Shown here: one piece after another, positions 23,445 to 31,096 of the stretch
How the letters are laid out: every line of letters starts with the position of its first letter
Numbering within the stretch: position 1 is the stretch's first letter
Source of the DNA: Leyella stercorea DSM 18206
Lineage (GTDB): Bacteria > Bacteroidota > Bacteroidia > Bacteroidales > Bacteroidaceae
DNA length: 32,543 nucleotides
Assembly (NCBI RefSeq): GCF_000235885.1
Contig: NZ_JH379442.1
Coordinates: 1 to 32,543, forward strand
Direction of reading: 5' to 3'
Notes under the pieces: generated by a model
What the model was told of the DNA's origin: nothing
The model's input: the letters and a program-made list of their open reading frames with translations, nothing else
Databases searched by the model: none
Made by a program: the position numbers and the translations under genes

Positions 23445-25220
23445 TTACTCGTGCTCGCGCTCGATGTATGCAATCACGTCGCCCTTCTGTACTTTTGAGC
23501 CACGCTTTGCGTTGATCTCAACGAGCTTGCCGCCAAGAGCAGCCGGCACCTCTACAAACTCGCCCCAAGGAGCCTGGATGTAGCAGAGCACATCGCCCTC
23601 CTTGTACTCCTTGCCGATGAACGGCTCTACAGTAGGTGCGCACTCGCCCTCGCCTGAGAACTCCCAGAAGATGTCACCCTTAACCGGAGCAACAACAGCG
23701 TCTGCCTTGGCGTGCTTGTAAGCACTGAGTTGCTCGGGAGAGAGGTTAGCACCGAGTTTGGCATCCTTGAGCTTCTGAAGGTCGGCGAGGAAGTTCTTCT
23801 TAGCCTGACCGCTCTTGTAGTTGCGATACTGTTCAGGGTGCATGGCGAGCTCGAAAAGCTCTTCGTCGTCCTGACCGTACTCCCATCCGTTTTCTGCCAT
23901 CTCCTTGCGGAAGTCGTCGAGAGCGTCGGTGAGAAGTGTGTGAGCGTCAACATCTGTGAACTCACGGCCCTGCTTCTTTGCAAGTTCAACAAGCTCCGGA
24001 TCGATAGTTCCAGGAATCTTACCCGACTTGCCGAGAATCATACCCCACATAGAGTCGTCCATCATCACGAAGCGTCCCTTGCCCTGCTCGAGAGTGAGGA
24101 GGTTCATAAGGGCGATGTTCTTCACGTACTGTGAGAACGGTGTTACCAATGGAGGATAGCCTACGCGTGGCCATACGTATTCAACCTCGTCGAAGAGCTT
24201 GATGAGGAGGTCGTCCATGGAGAGTTCGTCAAGGCCGTTCTTCTTGCGCACATTATTAATAGTGGTACGCATACCGCCGAGGTCAGCCATCATTGAACCC
24301 ATCATACCGCCAGGCAGACCGCAACCGAGGAGGAGCGAAGACATAATCTTGTTGCCAGGGTTGATGAAGTAGCCGAGCCACTCGTCGATGAACTCCTGGG
24401 TCATGGCGCGAGCCTTCATGTATGCGCTCATGTTGATTTCGGGAACATCGAAGCCCTCGTTCTTCAACATGCTGATAACAGAGATAACGTCCGGATGCAC
24501 CTTACCCCATGACAACGGCTCGATAGCTGTATCGATGATGTCGGCACCGTTCTGGCAAACCTCAAGGATTGAAGCCATTGAGAGACCAGGACCTGAGTGA
24601 CCGTGATACTGGATGATGATTTCAGGATACTTGTCCTTGATCATCTTTGTGAGTTTGCCGAGGAATGCAGGCTGACCAATGCCAGCCATATCCTTCAAGC
24701 AGATTTCCTCTGCGCCGGCAGCGATAAGCTGATCGGCAATGTTCATGTAGTACTCCAGAGTGTGAACCGGAGAGTTGGTGATGCAGAGAGCACACTGCGG
24801 AGTCATGCCGCCTTCCTTTGCCCACTTGATGCTCGGAATGATATTGCGAACGTCGTTCAGACCATCGAAGATACGTGTGATGTTTGTACCCTGCTTTGCC
24901 TTCACCTTGTACATGAGGGCGCGAACGTCGTCAGGCACGGGGTACATACGCAGAGCGTTAAGACCACGGTCGAGCATGTGGGTCTTGATACCTACCTCAT
25001 TGAAAGGCTTGCAGAAAGCGCGTACTGCATCGTTTGGATTCTCGCCTGCGAGAAGGTTCACCTGCTCGAAAGCTCCGCCGTTGGTCTCAACACGGGCAAA
25101 GCAACCCATATCGATAATCACGGGAGCAATGCGCTCCAACTGGTCTTTGCGTGGCTGGAACTTGCCAGAAGACTGCCACATATCTCGATAAACGAGACTG
25201 AACTGGATTTTCTTTTTCAT
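23445..25220 (-). CDS. OadA/PycB-type carboxyltransferase with degenerate biotinyl domain
   Basis: A 591-residue protein related to the alpha subunit of oxaloacetate decarboxylase and to pyruvate carboxylase subunit B. The barrel has D13 in YRDMWQSS, the lysine that is carbamylated in the family as K176 in EEICLKDMAG, and metal ligands H206 and H208 in QYHGHSG. A conserved carboxylase domain follows (KIMSSLLLGCGLPGGMMG onward). Residues about 515-591 have a biotinyl/lipoyl-like fold, but where the biotin lysine sits in AMKM this protein has APWGEF (550-555). Carrier function must therefore be lost or supplied by another protein. The neighbours are an HD protein and lptD, not the usual beta and gamma subunits. 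Confidence 0.85.
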   Translation of the reverse strand: MKKKIQFSLVYRDMWQSSGKFQPRKDQLERIAPVIIDMGCFARVETNGGAFEQVNLLAGENPNDAVRAFCKPFNEVGIKTHMLDRGLNALRMYPVPDDVRALMYKVKAKQGTNITRIFDGLNDVRNIIPSIKWAKEGGMTPQCALCITNSPVHTLEYYMNIADQLIAAGAEEICLKDMAGIGQPAFLGKLTKMIKDKYPEIIIQYHGHSGPGLSMASILEVCQNGADIIDTAIEPLSWGKVHPDVISVISMLKNEGFDVPEINMSAYMKARAMTQEFIDEWLGYFINPGNKIMSSLLLGCGLPGGMMGSMMADLGGMRTTINNVRKKNGLDELSMDDLLIKLFDEVEYVWPRVGYPPLVTPFSQYVKNIALMNLLTLEQGKGRFVMMDDSMWGMILGKSGKIPGTIDPELVELAKKQGREFTDVDAHTLLTDALDDFRKEMAENGWEYGQDDEELFELAMHPEQYRNYKSGQAKKNFLADLQKLKDAKLGANLSPEQLSAYKHAKADAVVAPVKGDIFWEFSGEGECAPTVEPFIGKEYKEGDVLCYIQAPWGEFVEVPAALGGKLVEINAKRGSKVQKGDVIAYIEREHE

Positions 25221-25256
25221 CTCTATTAGTTGATTTTTTATTGTTCGTATAACGCA

Positions 25257-25303
25257 ATTTGAAGAGATAGCGTGACTTTAAGCCACTGCACACCTCTTCA
25301 AAT
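25257..25303 (-). promoter_or_regulatory. Nested hairpin in the carboxyltransferase leader
   Basis: A perfect 10-bp outer repeat (ATTTGAAGAG at 25257-25266, its complement at 25294-25303) encloses an inner 6-bp stem formed by GTGGCTTAAAGTCAC in the minus-strand sense, with one G-U pair. The outer arm overlaps the probable -7 element, so it could also be an operator. Confidence 0.5.
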
Positions 25304-25330
25304 ATGCAAAATTAGAGAAAAAAATTCAAT
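25299..25330 (-). promoter_or_regulatory. Probable promoter of the carboxyltransferase operon
   Basis: CATATTTG on the minus strand at 25306-25299 is one base off TAnnTTTG, with ATTG at 25330-25327 twenty bp upstream. Confidence 0.45.
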
Positions 25331-25363
25331 TACTCAGTAATATCAACGCTTTTTTAGTAAATA

Positions 25364-26713
25364 TTAGAGCTGAATTTCTATTACTTTGTCAACATCTGTG
25401 GGCACTTCGTCGAGAGAAATCAGCACGCCACCGTCGCATTTCTGTGTCTTCACAACCTTGCGTGTGGCGAAGTCGACAGCCTTGCGAATCTTCTTCGAGC
25501 CGATAGGCAGGAAGAGTGAACGATCCTGCAAGTTGAGGATATGCACAAAGAGACGGTTATCCTTCTGTGTTGTCACGCCCCAATCGTGCGGAGCAACAAG
25601 TCCGCCACGTGTGCCGTAGATTGTCTCGCCATAAACCTTCATCCACTCGCCCATCTCTTTCAGGCGCTGCACAGCAACCTCAGGCAGACAGCCGTCTGGC
25701 TGCGGACCGATGTTCATAAGCAGATTGGCGTTGCGTCCGGCAGCGTTCACGAGATAATGAATGAGAGTCTTGGTAGATTTATAGTTCTGGTCAGTAATCT
25801 TGTAGCCCCACATGCCGTTCATGGTCTCGCAGGTCTCAAGCGGAAGTTTGCTGATTGCTTGACCCGACAGACCGGCAGTATTCTCGCCTGGAAGGTCGCG
25901 TTCGAACATCTGGAAGTCTTCGCCGTCGAACGGCTGAGAGTGGTGGTTGTTGCCGATAAGGCAAGAGGGCTGCAGCTTATGTATGAGCGCATACTGCTCG
26001 GGCAAGCGCCAGTCGAACGACGGATTGATATCCTGATCCCACCAGCCGTCGAACCAGATAGCGTTCACCTCGCCATAGTTGGTGAGCAACTCTGTGAGCT
26101 GATTGTTCATGAACTGATAGTAGCTGTCCCAGTTCTGCGCCTCTTTCGGGCGGCCAGTGCCAAGACCAGTGCGTCCGAGCGGTGCGTCCTCGCGTCCCCA
26201 GTCGATGTGCGAGTAGTAGAAGTGCAGACCGATGCCCTGACGATGACACTCGTCGGCAAGTTCCTTCACGACGTCGCGCTTGAACGGCGAAGCGTCAACG
26301 ATGTTATAGTCGGAATATTTCGTATGGAACATTGAGAAGCCCTCGTGGTGGCGTGTTGTGAAGCAGATATACTTTGCACCGGAAGCCTTGATTGCTGACA
26401 CCCACTCGCGTGCACTGAACTTTGAGGGATAGAAACCACCTGCAAGCTTGGCGTACTCCTTGTAGTTCAGATTGTTGTTTGTCATTGTCCACTCGCCGGT
26501 GGCGAGCATACTGTAAAGTCCCCAATGGAGGAAGATGCCGAACTTAGAGTCTTGGAAATGAGAGCGTGCTGCGAGGTTGCCTTCTGTTGGCACATACTTG
26601 TTCGCAACAGCCTTGTCGGCAGCGGTTCCGGCTGTGCTGTTAGCAGCATTTTCGGCAGAAACACCGGCAGACATAGCGAGTGCAAACATCACTGTACAAA
26701 AGATTTTCTTCAT
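25364..26713 (-). CDS. Secreted GH29 alpha-L-fucosidase
   Basis: A 449-residue exo-acting fucosidase expected to release L-fucose from mucin or other host glycans in the periplasm or outside. ATG 26713 is chosen because it gives a clean signal peptide (MKKIFCTVMFALAMSAGVSA); a longer frame upstream has no such feature. GH29 landmarks are KFGIFLHWGLYS (H63), TTRHHEGFSMF (H122, H123), and VNAIWFDGWWD, whose D222 matches the family's catalytic nucleophile. The C-terminal beta-domain is short. No SusC/SusD genes are adjacent, and the hairpin at 26756-26781 separates it from queF. Confidence 0.93.
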   Translation of the reverse strand: MKKIFCTVMFALAMSAGVSAENAANSTAGTAADKAVANKYVPTEGNLAARSHFQDSKFGIFLHWGLYSMLATGEWTMTNNNLNYKEYAKLAGGFYPSKFSAREWVSAIKASGAKYICFTTRHHEGFSMFHTKYSDYNIVDASPFKRDVVKELADECHRQGIGLHFYYSHIDWGREDAPLGRTGLGTGRPKEAQNWDSYYQFMNNQLTELLTNYGEVNAIWFDGWWDQDINPSFDWRLPEQYALIHKLQPSCLIGNNHHSQPFDGEDFQMFERDLPGENTAGLSGQAISKLPLETCETMNGMWGYKITDQNYKSTKTLIHYLVNAAGRNANLLMNIGPQPDGCLPEVAVQRLKEMGEWMKVYGETIYGTRGGLVAPHDWGVTTQKDNRLFVHILNLQDRSLFLPIGSKKIRKAVDFATRKVVKTQKCDGGVLISLDEVPTDVDKVIEIQL

Positions 26714-26755
26714 ACTTATTACATTAATTTTTAGGTAGTTATTATATACGAGAAA

Positions 26756-26781
26756 AGGTGCAGTTGTCCACAACTGCACCT
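26756..26781 (-). terminator. Terminator after queF
   Basis: A 12-bp perfect inverted repeat closing on a 2-nt loop (AGGTGCAGTTGT at 26756-26767, complement at 26770-26781). In the minus-strand sense it is followed by TTTTC, which suits the yhhQ-queF transcript. Confidence 0.85.
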
Positions 26782-26791
26782 AACGATGTTA

Positions 26792-27271
26792 TTATCCACG
26801 CAAATCGTGCTCCTCAAAACGACGTTCTGCGAGCTTTTCATACTTTGTTCCTGGCTTGCCGTAGTTGGCATAAGGCCATATAGAAATGCCTCCACGCGGT
26901 GTGAAGAGACCAGTCACCTCGATATACTTAGGATTCATAAGCTTCACGAGGTCTTTCATAATGATGTTCACGCAGTCCTCGTGGAAGTCGCCATGATTGC
27001 GAAAGCTGAATAGATAGAGCTTCAAGCTCTTGCTCTCCACCATCTTCACATCCGGTACATACGATATGCGTATCTCCGCAAAGTCGGGCTGACCGGTAAT
27101 CGGACACAGCGATGTGAACTCCGGACAGTTGAAACGCACCCAGTAGTCGTTGCCCTGATGCTTGTTGACAAATGTCTCAAGCACTTCCGGTGCATAGTCG
27201 TCACGATACTTTGTCTTCGCTCCGAGTGCCTGCAAGCCTTCGTCGCGGCGATTATCTGAATTTGTTGCCAT
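26792..27271 (-). CDS. queF: 7-cyano-7-deazaguanine reductase QueF
   Basis: A 159-residue NADPH-dependent nitrile reductase that converts preQ0 to preQ1 in queuosine synthesis. The catalytic segment is [16 protein letters not shown] with nucleophile C56 and acid D63; [20 protein letters not shown] is the QueF signature that binds NADPH and substrate. The length is that of the short single-domain type. It follows the precursor transporter gene on the same strand, a meaningful pairing for queuosine supply. Confidence 0.95.
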   Translation of the reverse strand: MATNSDNRRDEGLQALGAKTKYRDDYAPEVLETFVNKHQGNDYWVRFNCPEFTSLCPITGQPDFAEIRISYVPDVKMVESKSLKLYLFSFRNHGDFHEDCVNIIMKDLVKLMNPKYIEVTGLFTPRGGISIWPYANYGKPGTKYEKLAERRFEEHDLRG

Positions 27272-27284
27272 TTATATACTTATT

Positions 27285-27332
27285 ATATATACTACATTTT
27301 ATATATACTACATTTTATATATACTATATTTT
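27285..27332. repeat. Three 16-bp AT-rich tandem repeats between yhhQ and queF
   Basis: Units 27285-27300, 27301-27316 and 27317-27332 read ATATATACTACATTTT twice and with one C-to-T change in the third. They fill most of the 88-bp gap inside the operon. No promoter consensus is formed. Confidence 0.85.
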
Positions 27333-27359
27333 AAAGCACATTAACCTCTGAACGTTGTC

Positions 27360-28049
27360 TTAAATATTGAATATTCGCCAGATGCTATAGTTCATATTGG
27401 TATCGAAGTTGTCCTCGCCCTCAAACTTCTTTGTCCAACGCACAACGCGTATGGTAAGAGGCAGAACGATTATCTCGTAGAGTGTCTTCAGCACTACCTG
27501 CGAAATCATAAGCACGGGCAGTTCCTTCATCGGGATTACTCCTCCAAGTGCCAATGGGAAGAAGATAACGGAGTCGGCAGCCTCGCCGTACACCGTACTG
27601 AGTATGGCGCGAGCCGAAAAGTTCTTGCCTCCCGACGAGAGTTTCATGCGACTCATAACGTAAGCATTGACGAACGAACCAACGATGAACGCCAAGAATG
27701 ATGCGAATGCGATACGTGGCGCAAGACCGAATACCGCATGAAAGCCTTCTTCGTTATGCCAGTAAGGTGCAGCGGGCAATATGTCGCACAATGCTCCAAA
27801 GAGGACAAAGATGAAGTTCATAGCGAAACCCAACCATATCAGCAATCGGGTTTTTCCATAGCCCCATACCTCACAAACGCAGTCGTTGATGATGTACGAA
27901 ACGGGGAAGACGATTAATCCGCCTGTTACACTAATCGGACCTAACGCAATTTGCTTTGTCTCAAGCACGTTTGCCGTAATAAGACAAACGCAGAAAAGCG
28001 TACTGAAAAGCAAAAACAGCACACTCACGGTTTTCTTGTTTTTCTGCAT
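27360..28049 (-). CDS. yhhQ: Queuosine precursor transporter (YhhQ family)
   Basis: A 229-residue inner membrane protein of the YhhQ/VUT family, which imports preQ0 or preQ1. It has about six helices, with family blocks ANVLETKQI, GGLIVFPVSYIINDCVCEVW, ARAILSTVYGEAADSVIFFP and LKTLYEIIVLPLT. ATG 28049 is preferred over an upstream in-frame ATG at 28076 because the latter lies inside the candidate riboswitch and gives a non-hydrophobic extension. With queF downstream it forms a uptake-plus-reduction unit for queuosine. Confidence 0.9.
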   Translation of the reverse strand: MQKNKKTVSVLFLLFSTLFCVCLITANVLETKQIALGPISVTGGLIVFPVSYIINDCVCEVWGYGKTRLLIWLGFAMNFIFVLFGALCDILPAAPYWHNEEGFHAVFGLAPRIAFASFLAFIVGSFVNAYVMSRMKLSSGGKNFSARAILSTVYGEAADSVIFFPLALGGVIPMKELPVLMISQVVLKTLYEIIVLPLTIRVVRWTKKFEGEDNFDTNMNYSIWRIFNI

Positions 28050-28083
28050 AATCTTGTTTTTTAAGAGGTTTATCAAGCACTCT
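28050..28083 (-). ncRNA. Candidate preQ1-I riboswitch in the yhhQ leader
   Basis: In the minus-strand RNA, AGAG (28083-28080) pairs with CTCT (28067-28064) as P1. CTTG in the loop (28077-28074) pairs with CAAG (28056-28053) just before the start codon as P2, and an A-rich joining segment TAAAAAA lies between, giving an H-type pseudoknot. A C directly precedes the 3' strand of P1, where the known aptamers read preQ1. Order, spacing and the A-rich tail match preQ1-I, and the gene controlled is a preQ1/preQ0 transporter. P1 is short (4 bp). Confidence 0.5.
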
Positions 28084-28134
28084 ATATAATATAATGTATA
28101 TAGTAAACGATACTGCTACACTTATTTACGGCTG

Positions 28135-28165
28135 CAAAATTACTACTTTTTAATGAGAACGCAAA
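28135..28165 (-). promoter_or_regulatory. Promoter of yhhQ-queF
   Basis: On the minus strand TTTG at 28165-28162 and TAATTTTG at 28142-28135 are separated by 19 bp, an exact consensus fit. The predicted leader of about 80 nt includes the candidate riboswitch. Confidence 0.75.
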
Positions 28166-28195
28166 CAAAAACACAGAGTAAATAGCAATAAAGAA

Positions 28196-28238
28196 CGAGG
28201 AGCTACGCCGAAACGAATGGTTTCAGCGCAACTCCTCG
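28196..28238 (-). terminator. Long hairpin after the nucleotidyltransferase gene
   Basis: Outer stem CGAGGAG/CTCCTCG (28196-28202, 28232-28238) and inner stems CGC/GCG and GAAAC/GTTTC with small internal loops. It lies 31 bp past the minus-strand stop. The T-run after it is poor (TTCTTTATT). Confidence 0.65.
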
Positions 28239-28268
28239 CTATAATGATTATAAATATTGCGATGTAGT

Positions 28269-29183
28269 TTAGAACATCTTTGCTGGATAAACACCCTCGT
28301 CGGCAAGTTTCTGGAACTTAGCCACTACGTCCGGACGATCCTCCGGATAGGTCACGCCGAACCACTTAGATGTCGTGTCGAGCACCTCGCAAGTAGCGGT
28401 GCCGTCGTGGATGAGCTTGTCTACCATCAATGGGATGAAGAACTCGCTCTTAAGGTTCTCCATGTTCTTCGGGTCAGAGAGGAACGCCTTGAAGTACTCC
28501 TCACTGTGCTTGAAGTAATCAGGTGTAAAACCCCAGAAGTTCATAGATACCGGTGTTGTATCAGGAATCTCCACCCATGTTTCGTTGTCGTCAGCAAGAT
28601 ATTTAACAACGCCGTCGAAACGCTGAATCTTGGTGCGCTCAACAACAGATGTCAGGTGATGATGTTCATCGTTCTCACATACGCCACGGCTTACAGTGCC
28701 ACTCTCAGAAAGAGTGTTACCTACGCGGAAACCTACCATAGCATACTTACCAGTAGAACCCTCTGGCAACTCGCTGAGCCACTTGCCCATTACACGGAAT
28801 GCATCGCGATCGTAGAAGTCGTCGCAGTTGAGCACAGCGAACGGCTCATTGATAACGCTTGCACCCATCATCAGCGCATGGTTAGTACCCCAAGGCTTTG
28901 TGCGACCCTCAGGACATGTAAAGCCCTCGGGCAGTGCGTCAAGGCTTTGGAACACGAGCTCGCAAGGGATGTGGCCTTCATATTTAGAAAGAACAATGCG
29001 ACGGAAGTCGTCCTCAAAATCCTTACGGATAACGAACACAAGCTTGCCAAAGCCAGCATTGATTGCGTCGTAGATACTGTAATCCATGATTGTCTCACCG
29101 TGAGGGCCGAGCTCGTCGAGCTGCTTCAGTCCGCCGTAACGGCTTCCCATACCTGCAGCGAGGAGGAAAAGTGTTGGTTTCAT
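28269..29183 (-). CDS. Sugar-phosphate nucleotidyltransferase
   Basis: A 304-residue NTP-transferase-fold enzyme. It opens with the pyrophosphorylase signature LFLLAAGMGSRYGGLKQL and has the metal-binding VLNCDDFYD (D121, D122) and GTNHALMMG. It should activate a sugar 1-phosphate with a nucleotide for cell-envelope or polysaccharide synthesis. The exact sugar is not readable; similar Bacteroidota proteins are often encoded near sugar-kinase-like phosphotransferases, but none is adjacent here. It is monocistronic, divergent from glnS. Confidence 0.85.
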   Translation of the reverse strand: MKPTLFLLAAGMGSRYGGLKQLDELGPHGETIMDYSIYDAINAGFGKLVFVIRKDFEDDFRRIVLSKYEGHIPCELVFQSLDALPEGFTCPEGRTKPWGTNHALMMGASVINEPFAVLNCDDFYDRDAFRVMGKWLSELPEGSTGKYAMVGFRVGNTLSESGTVSRGVCENDEHHHLTSVVERTKIQRFDGVVKYLADDNETWVEIPDTTPVSMNFWGFTPDYFKHSEEYFKAFLSDPKNMENLKSEFFIPLMVDKLIHDGTATCEVLDTTSKWFGVTYPEDRPDVVAKFQKLADEGVYPAKMF

Positions 29184-29242
29184 AACTCTGATATTTGTTT
29201 AAGTTAATTTATATTGACTTTCGATTATTATTAATCTGAACG

Positions 29243-29250
29243 CAAAAGTA
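29243..29250 (-). promoter_or_regulatory. -7 element of the nucleotidyltransferase promoter
   Basis: TACTTTTG on the minus strand matches TAnnTTTG, 59 bp before ATG 29183. The upstream partner is not clear. Confidence 0.5.
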
Positions 29251-29290
29251 ACAAAATCGAATGAAATAAAAAAATTATTGATAGTATAAA

Positions 29291-29322
29291 ATTGCGCACA
29301 TCACTGAAAAATCGTAACTTTG
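29291..29322 (+). promoter_or_regulatory. glnS promoter
   Basis: ATTG at 29291-29294 and TAACTTTG at 29315-29322 are 20 bp apart. The leader to ATG 29377 would be about 49 nt and purine-rich. Confidence 0.65.
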
Positions 29323-29376
29323 CACGATACTATATCATAATGTAACGAAAGAAAGAAACAGAAAAAGTCTAAATAT

Positions 29377-31089
29377 ATGGCAATTACAGAAGAAAAGACA
29401 GTAGAAGAAAAGAATTTGAGTTTCGTAGAGCAGCTCGTTGAGCAGGACCTCGCTGAGGGCAAGAACGCCGGACGCATACAGACGCGTTTCCCGCCAGAGC
29501 CTAATGGTTATCTGCACATCGGACACGCTAAGGCTATCTGCATGGACTTCGGCGTGGCTGAAAAGTACAATGGAGTGTGCAACCTGCGCTTCGACGACAC
29601 CAATCCTACAAAGGAGAACAACGAGTACGTTGAGAACATTCTCAACGACATCTCTTGGCTCGGTTTCAAATGGGGTAACATATACTATGCTTCCGACTAT
29701 TTCGAGAAGCTTTGGGACTTCGCTGTGTGGATGATTCAGAACGGACACGCTTACATCGACGAGCAGACAGCTGAGCAGATTGCTGAGCAGAAGGGCACAC
29801 CTACCACTCCGGGCGTTGCTTCGCCTTACCGCGACCGCCCCGTTGAGGAGAGCCTCAAGTTGTTCAACAAGATGAACACTCCAGAGGCTGTGGAAGGCAG
29901 CATGGTGCTCCGTGCAAAGCTCGACATGGCTAACCCGAATATGCACTTCCGCGACCCTATCATCTATCGCATCATCCACACTCCACACCACCGCACAGGC
30001 ACGAAGTGGCACGCTTATCCGATGTACGACTTCGCTCACGGACAGAGCGACTTCTTCGAGGGTGTAACCCACTCTATCTGTACACTCGAGTTCGTACCTC
30101 ACCGCCCACTCTACGACAAGTTCATCGACTATCTGAAGGAGATGCGTGGCGAGACAGAGAACCTGCACGACTTCCGCCCGCGTCAGATCGAGTTCAACCG
30201 TCTGAACCTTACATACACAATGATGTCGAAGCGCAAGCTCCTGGCTCTCGTTGAGGAGAAGTTCGTGTCGGGTTGGGACGACCCGCGTATGCCGACACTC
30301 TCGGGTATGCGTCGCCGTGGCTACTCGCCCGAGTCTGTACGCAAGTTCATCGACTCAATCGGCTACACTAAGTTCGACGCTCTCAACGATATGGCGCTGC
30401 TCGAGGCTGCCGTTCGCGAGGATTTGAACAAGCGTGCGCTGCGCGTGTCTGCCGTGCTCAACCCGGTTAAACTCGTCATCACCAACTATCCTGAGGGTCA
30501 GACTGAGGAGATGGAGGCTATTAACAACCCGGAGAACGAGGCTGACGGCACACACACCATCACCTTCTCGCGCAATCTTTGGATCGAGCGCGACGACTTC
30601 ATGGAGGATGCTCCGAAAAAATTCTTCCGCATGACTCCGGGCAAGGAGGTACGTCTGAAGAACGCCTACATCGTGAAGTGCACTGGCTGCACAAAGGATG
30701 CCGAGGGCAACATCGTGGAGATTCAGGCCGAGTACGACCCGCTCAGCAAGAGCGGTCTTGAGGGCGCCAACCGCAAGGTGAAGGGCACACTCCACTGGGT
30801 ATCTGCCGACCACTGCCACAAGGCTCAGGTGCGCGTTTACGACCGTCTGTTCTGCGTTGAGAACCCGTCGGCTGACGAGCGCGACTTCCGCGAACTGCTC
30901 AACCCGGAGAGCCTCAAAACTATCGAGAACTGCTACGTTGAGGACTACGCTGCCGACTGCAAGCCTGGACAGTATCTGCAGTTCCAGCGCATCGGCTACT
31001 TCATGGCAGACCTCGACTCTACAGCCGAGAACCCTGTGTTCAACAAGACTGTTGGTCTGAAGGACGCTTGGGCAAAGCAAAACAAGTAA
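29377..31089 (+). CDS. glnS: Glutaminyl-tRNA synthetase
   Basis: A 570-residue class I aminoacyl-tRNA synthetase. The HIGH motif is in PPEPNGYLHIGHAKAI (H47-H50) and the KMSKS-equivalent loop is MMSKRKL (282-288). The catalytic fold is interrupted by the usual acceptor-binding domain, and the C-terminal half forms the two beta-barrel anticodon domains (LKNAYIVKCTGCTKDAEGNI, and GTLHWVSADHCHKAQVRVYD). The length matches bacterial GlnRS. Codon use is strongly biased toward CTC, AAG and GAG. The TPR gene follows after 7 bp. Confidence 0.97.
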   Translation: MAITEEKTVEEKNLSFVEQLVEQDLAEGKNAGRIQTRFPPEPNGYLHIGHAKAICMDFGVAEKYNGVCNLRFDDTNPTKENNEYVENILNDISWLGFKWGNIYYASDYFEKLWDFAVWMIQNGHAYIDEQTAEQIAEQKGTPTTPGVASPYRDRPVEESLKLFNKMNTPEAVEGSMVLRAKLDMANPNMHFRDPIIYRIIHTPHHRTGTKWHAYPMYDFAHGQSDFFEGVTHSICTLEFVPHRPLYDKFIDYLKEMRGETENLHDFRPRQIEFNRLNLTYTMMSKRKLLALVEEKFVSGWDDPRMPTLSGMRRRGYSPESVRKFIDSIGYTKFDALNDMALLEAAVREDLNKRALRVSAVLNPVKLVITNYPEGQTEEMEAINNPENEADGTHTITFSRNLWIERDDFMEDAPKKFFRMTPGKEVRLKNAYIVKCTGCTKDAEGNIVEIQAEYDPLSKSGLEGANRKVKGTLHWVSADHCHKAQVRVYDRLFCVENPSADERDFRELLNPESLKTIENCYVEDYAADCKPGQYLQFQRIGYFMADLDSTAENPVFNKTVGLKDAWAKQNK

Positions 31090-31096
31090 AACTTTG

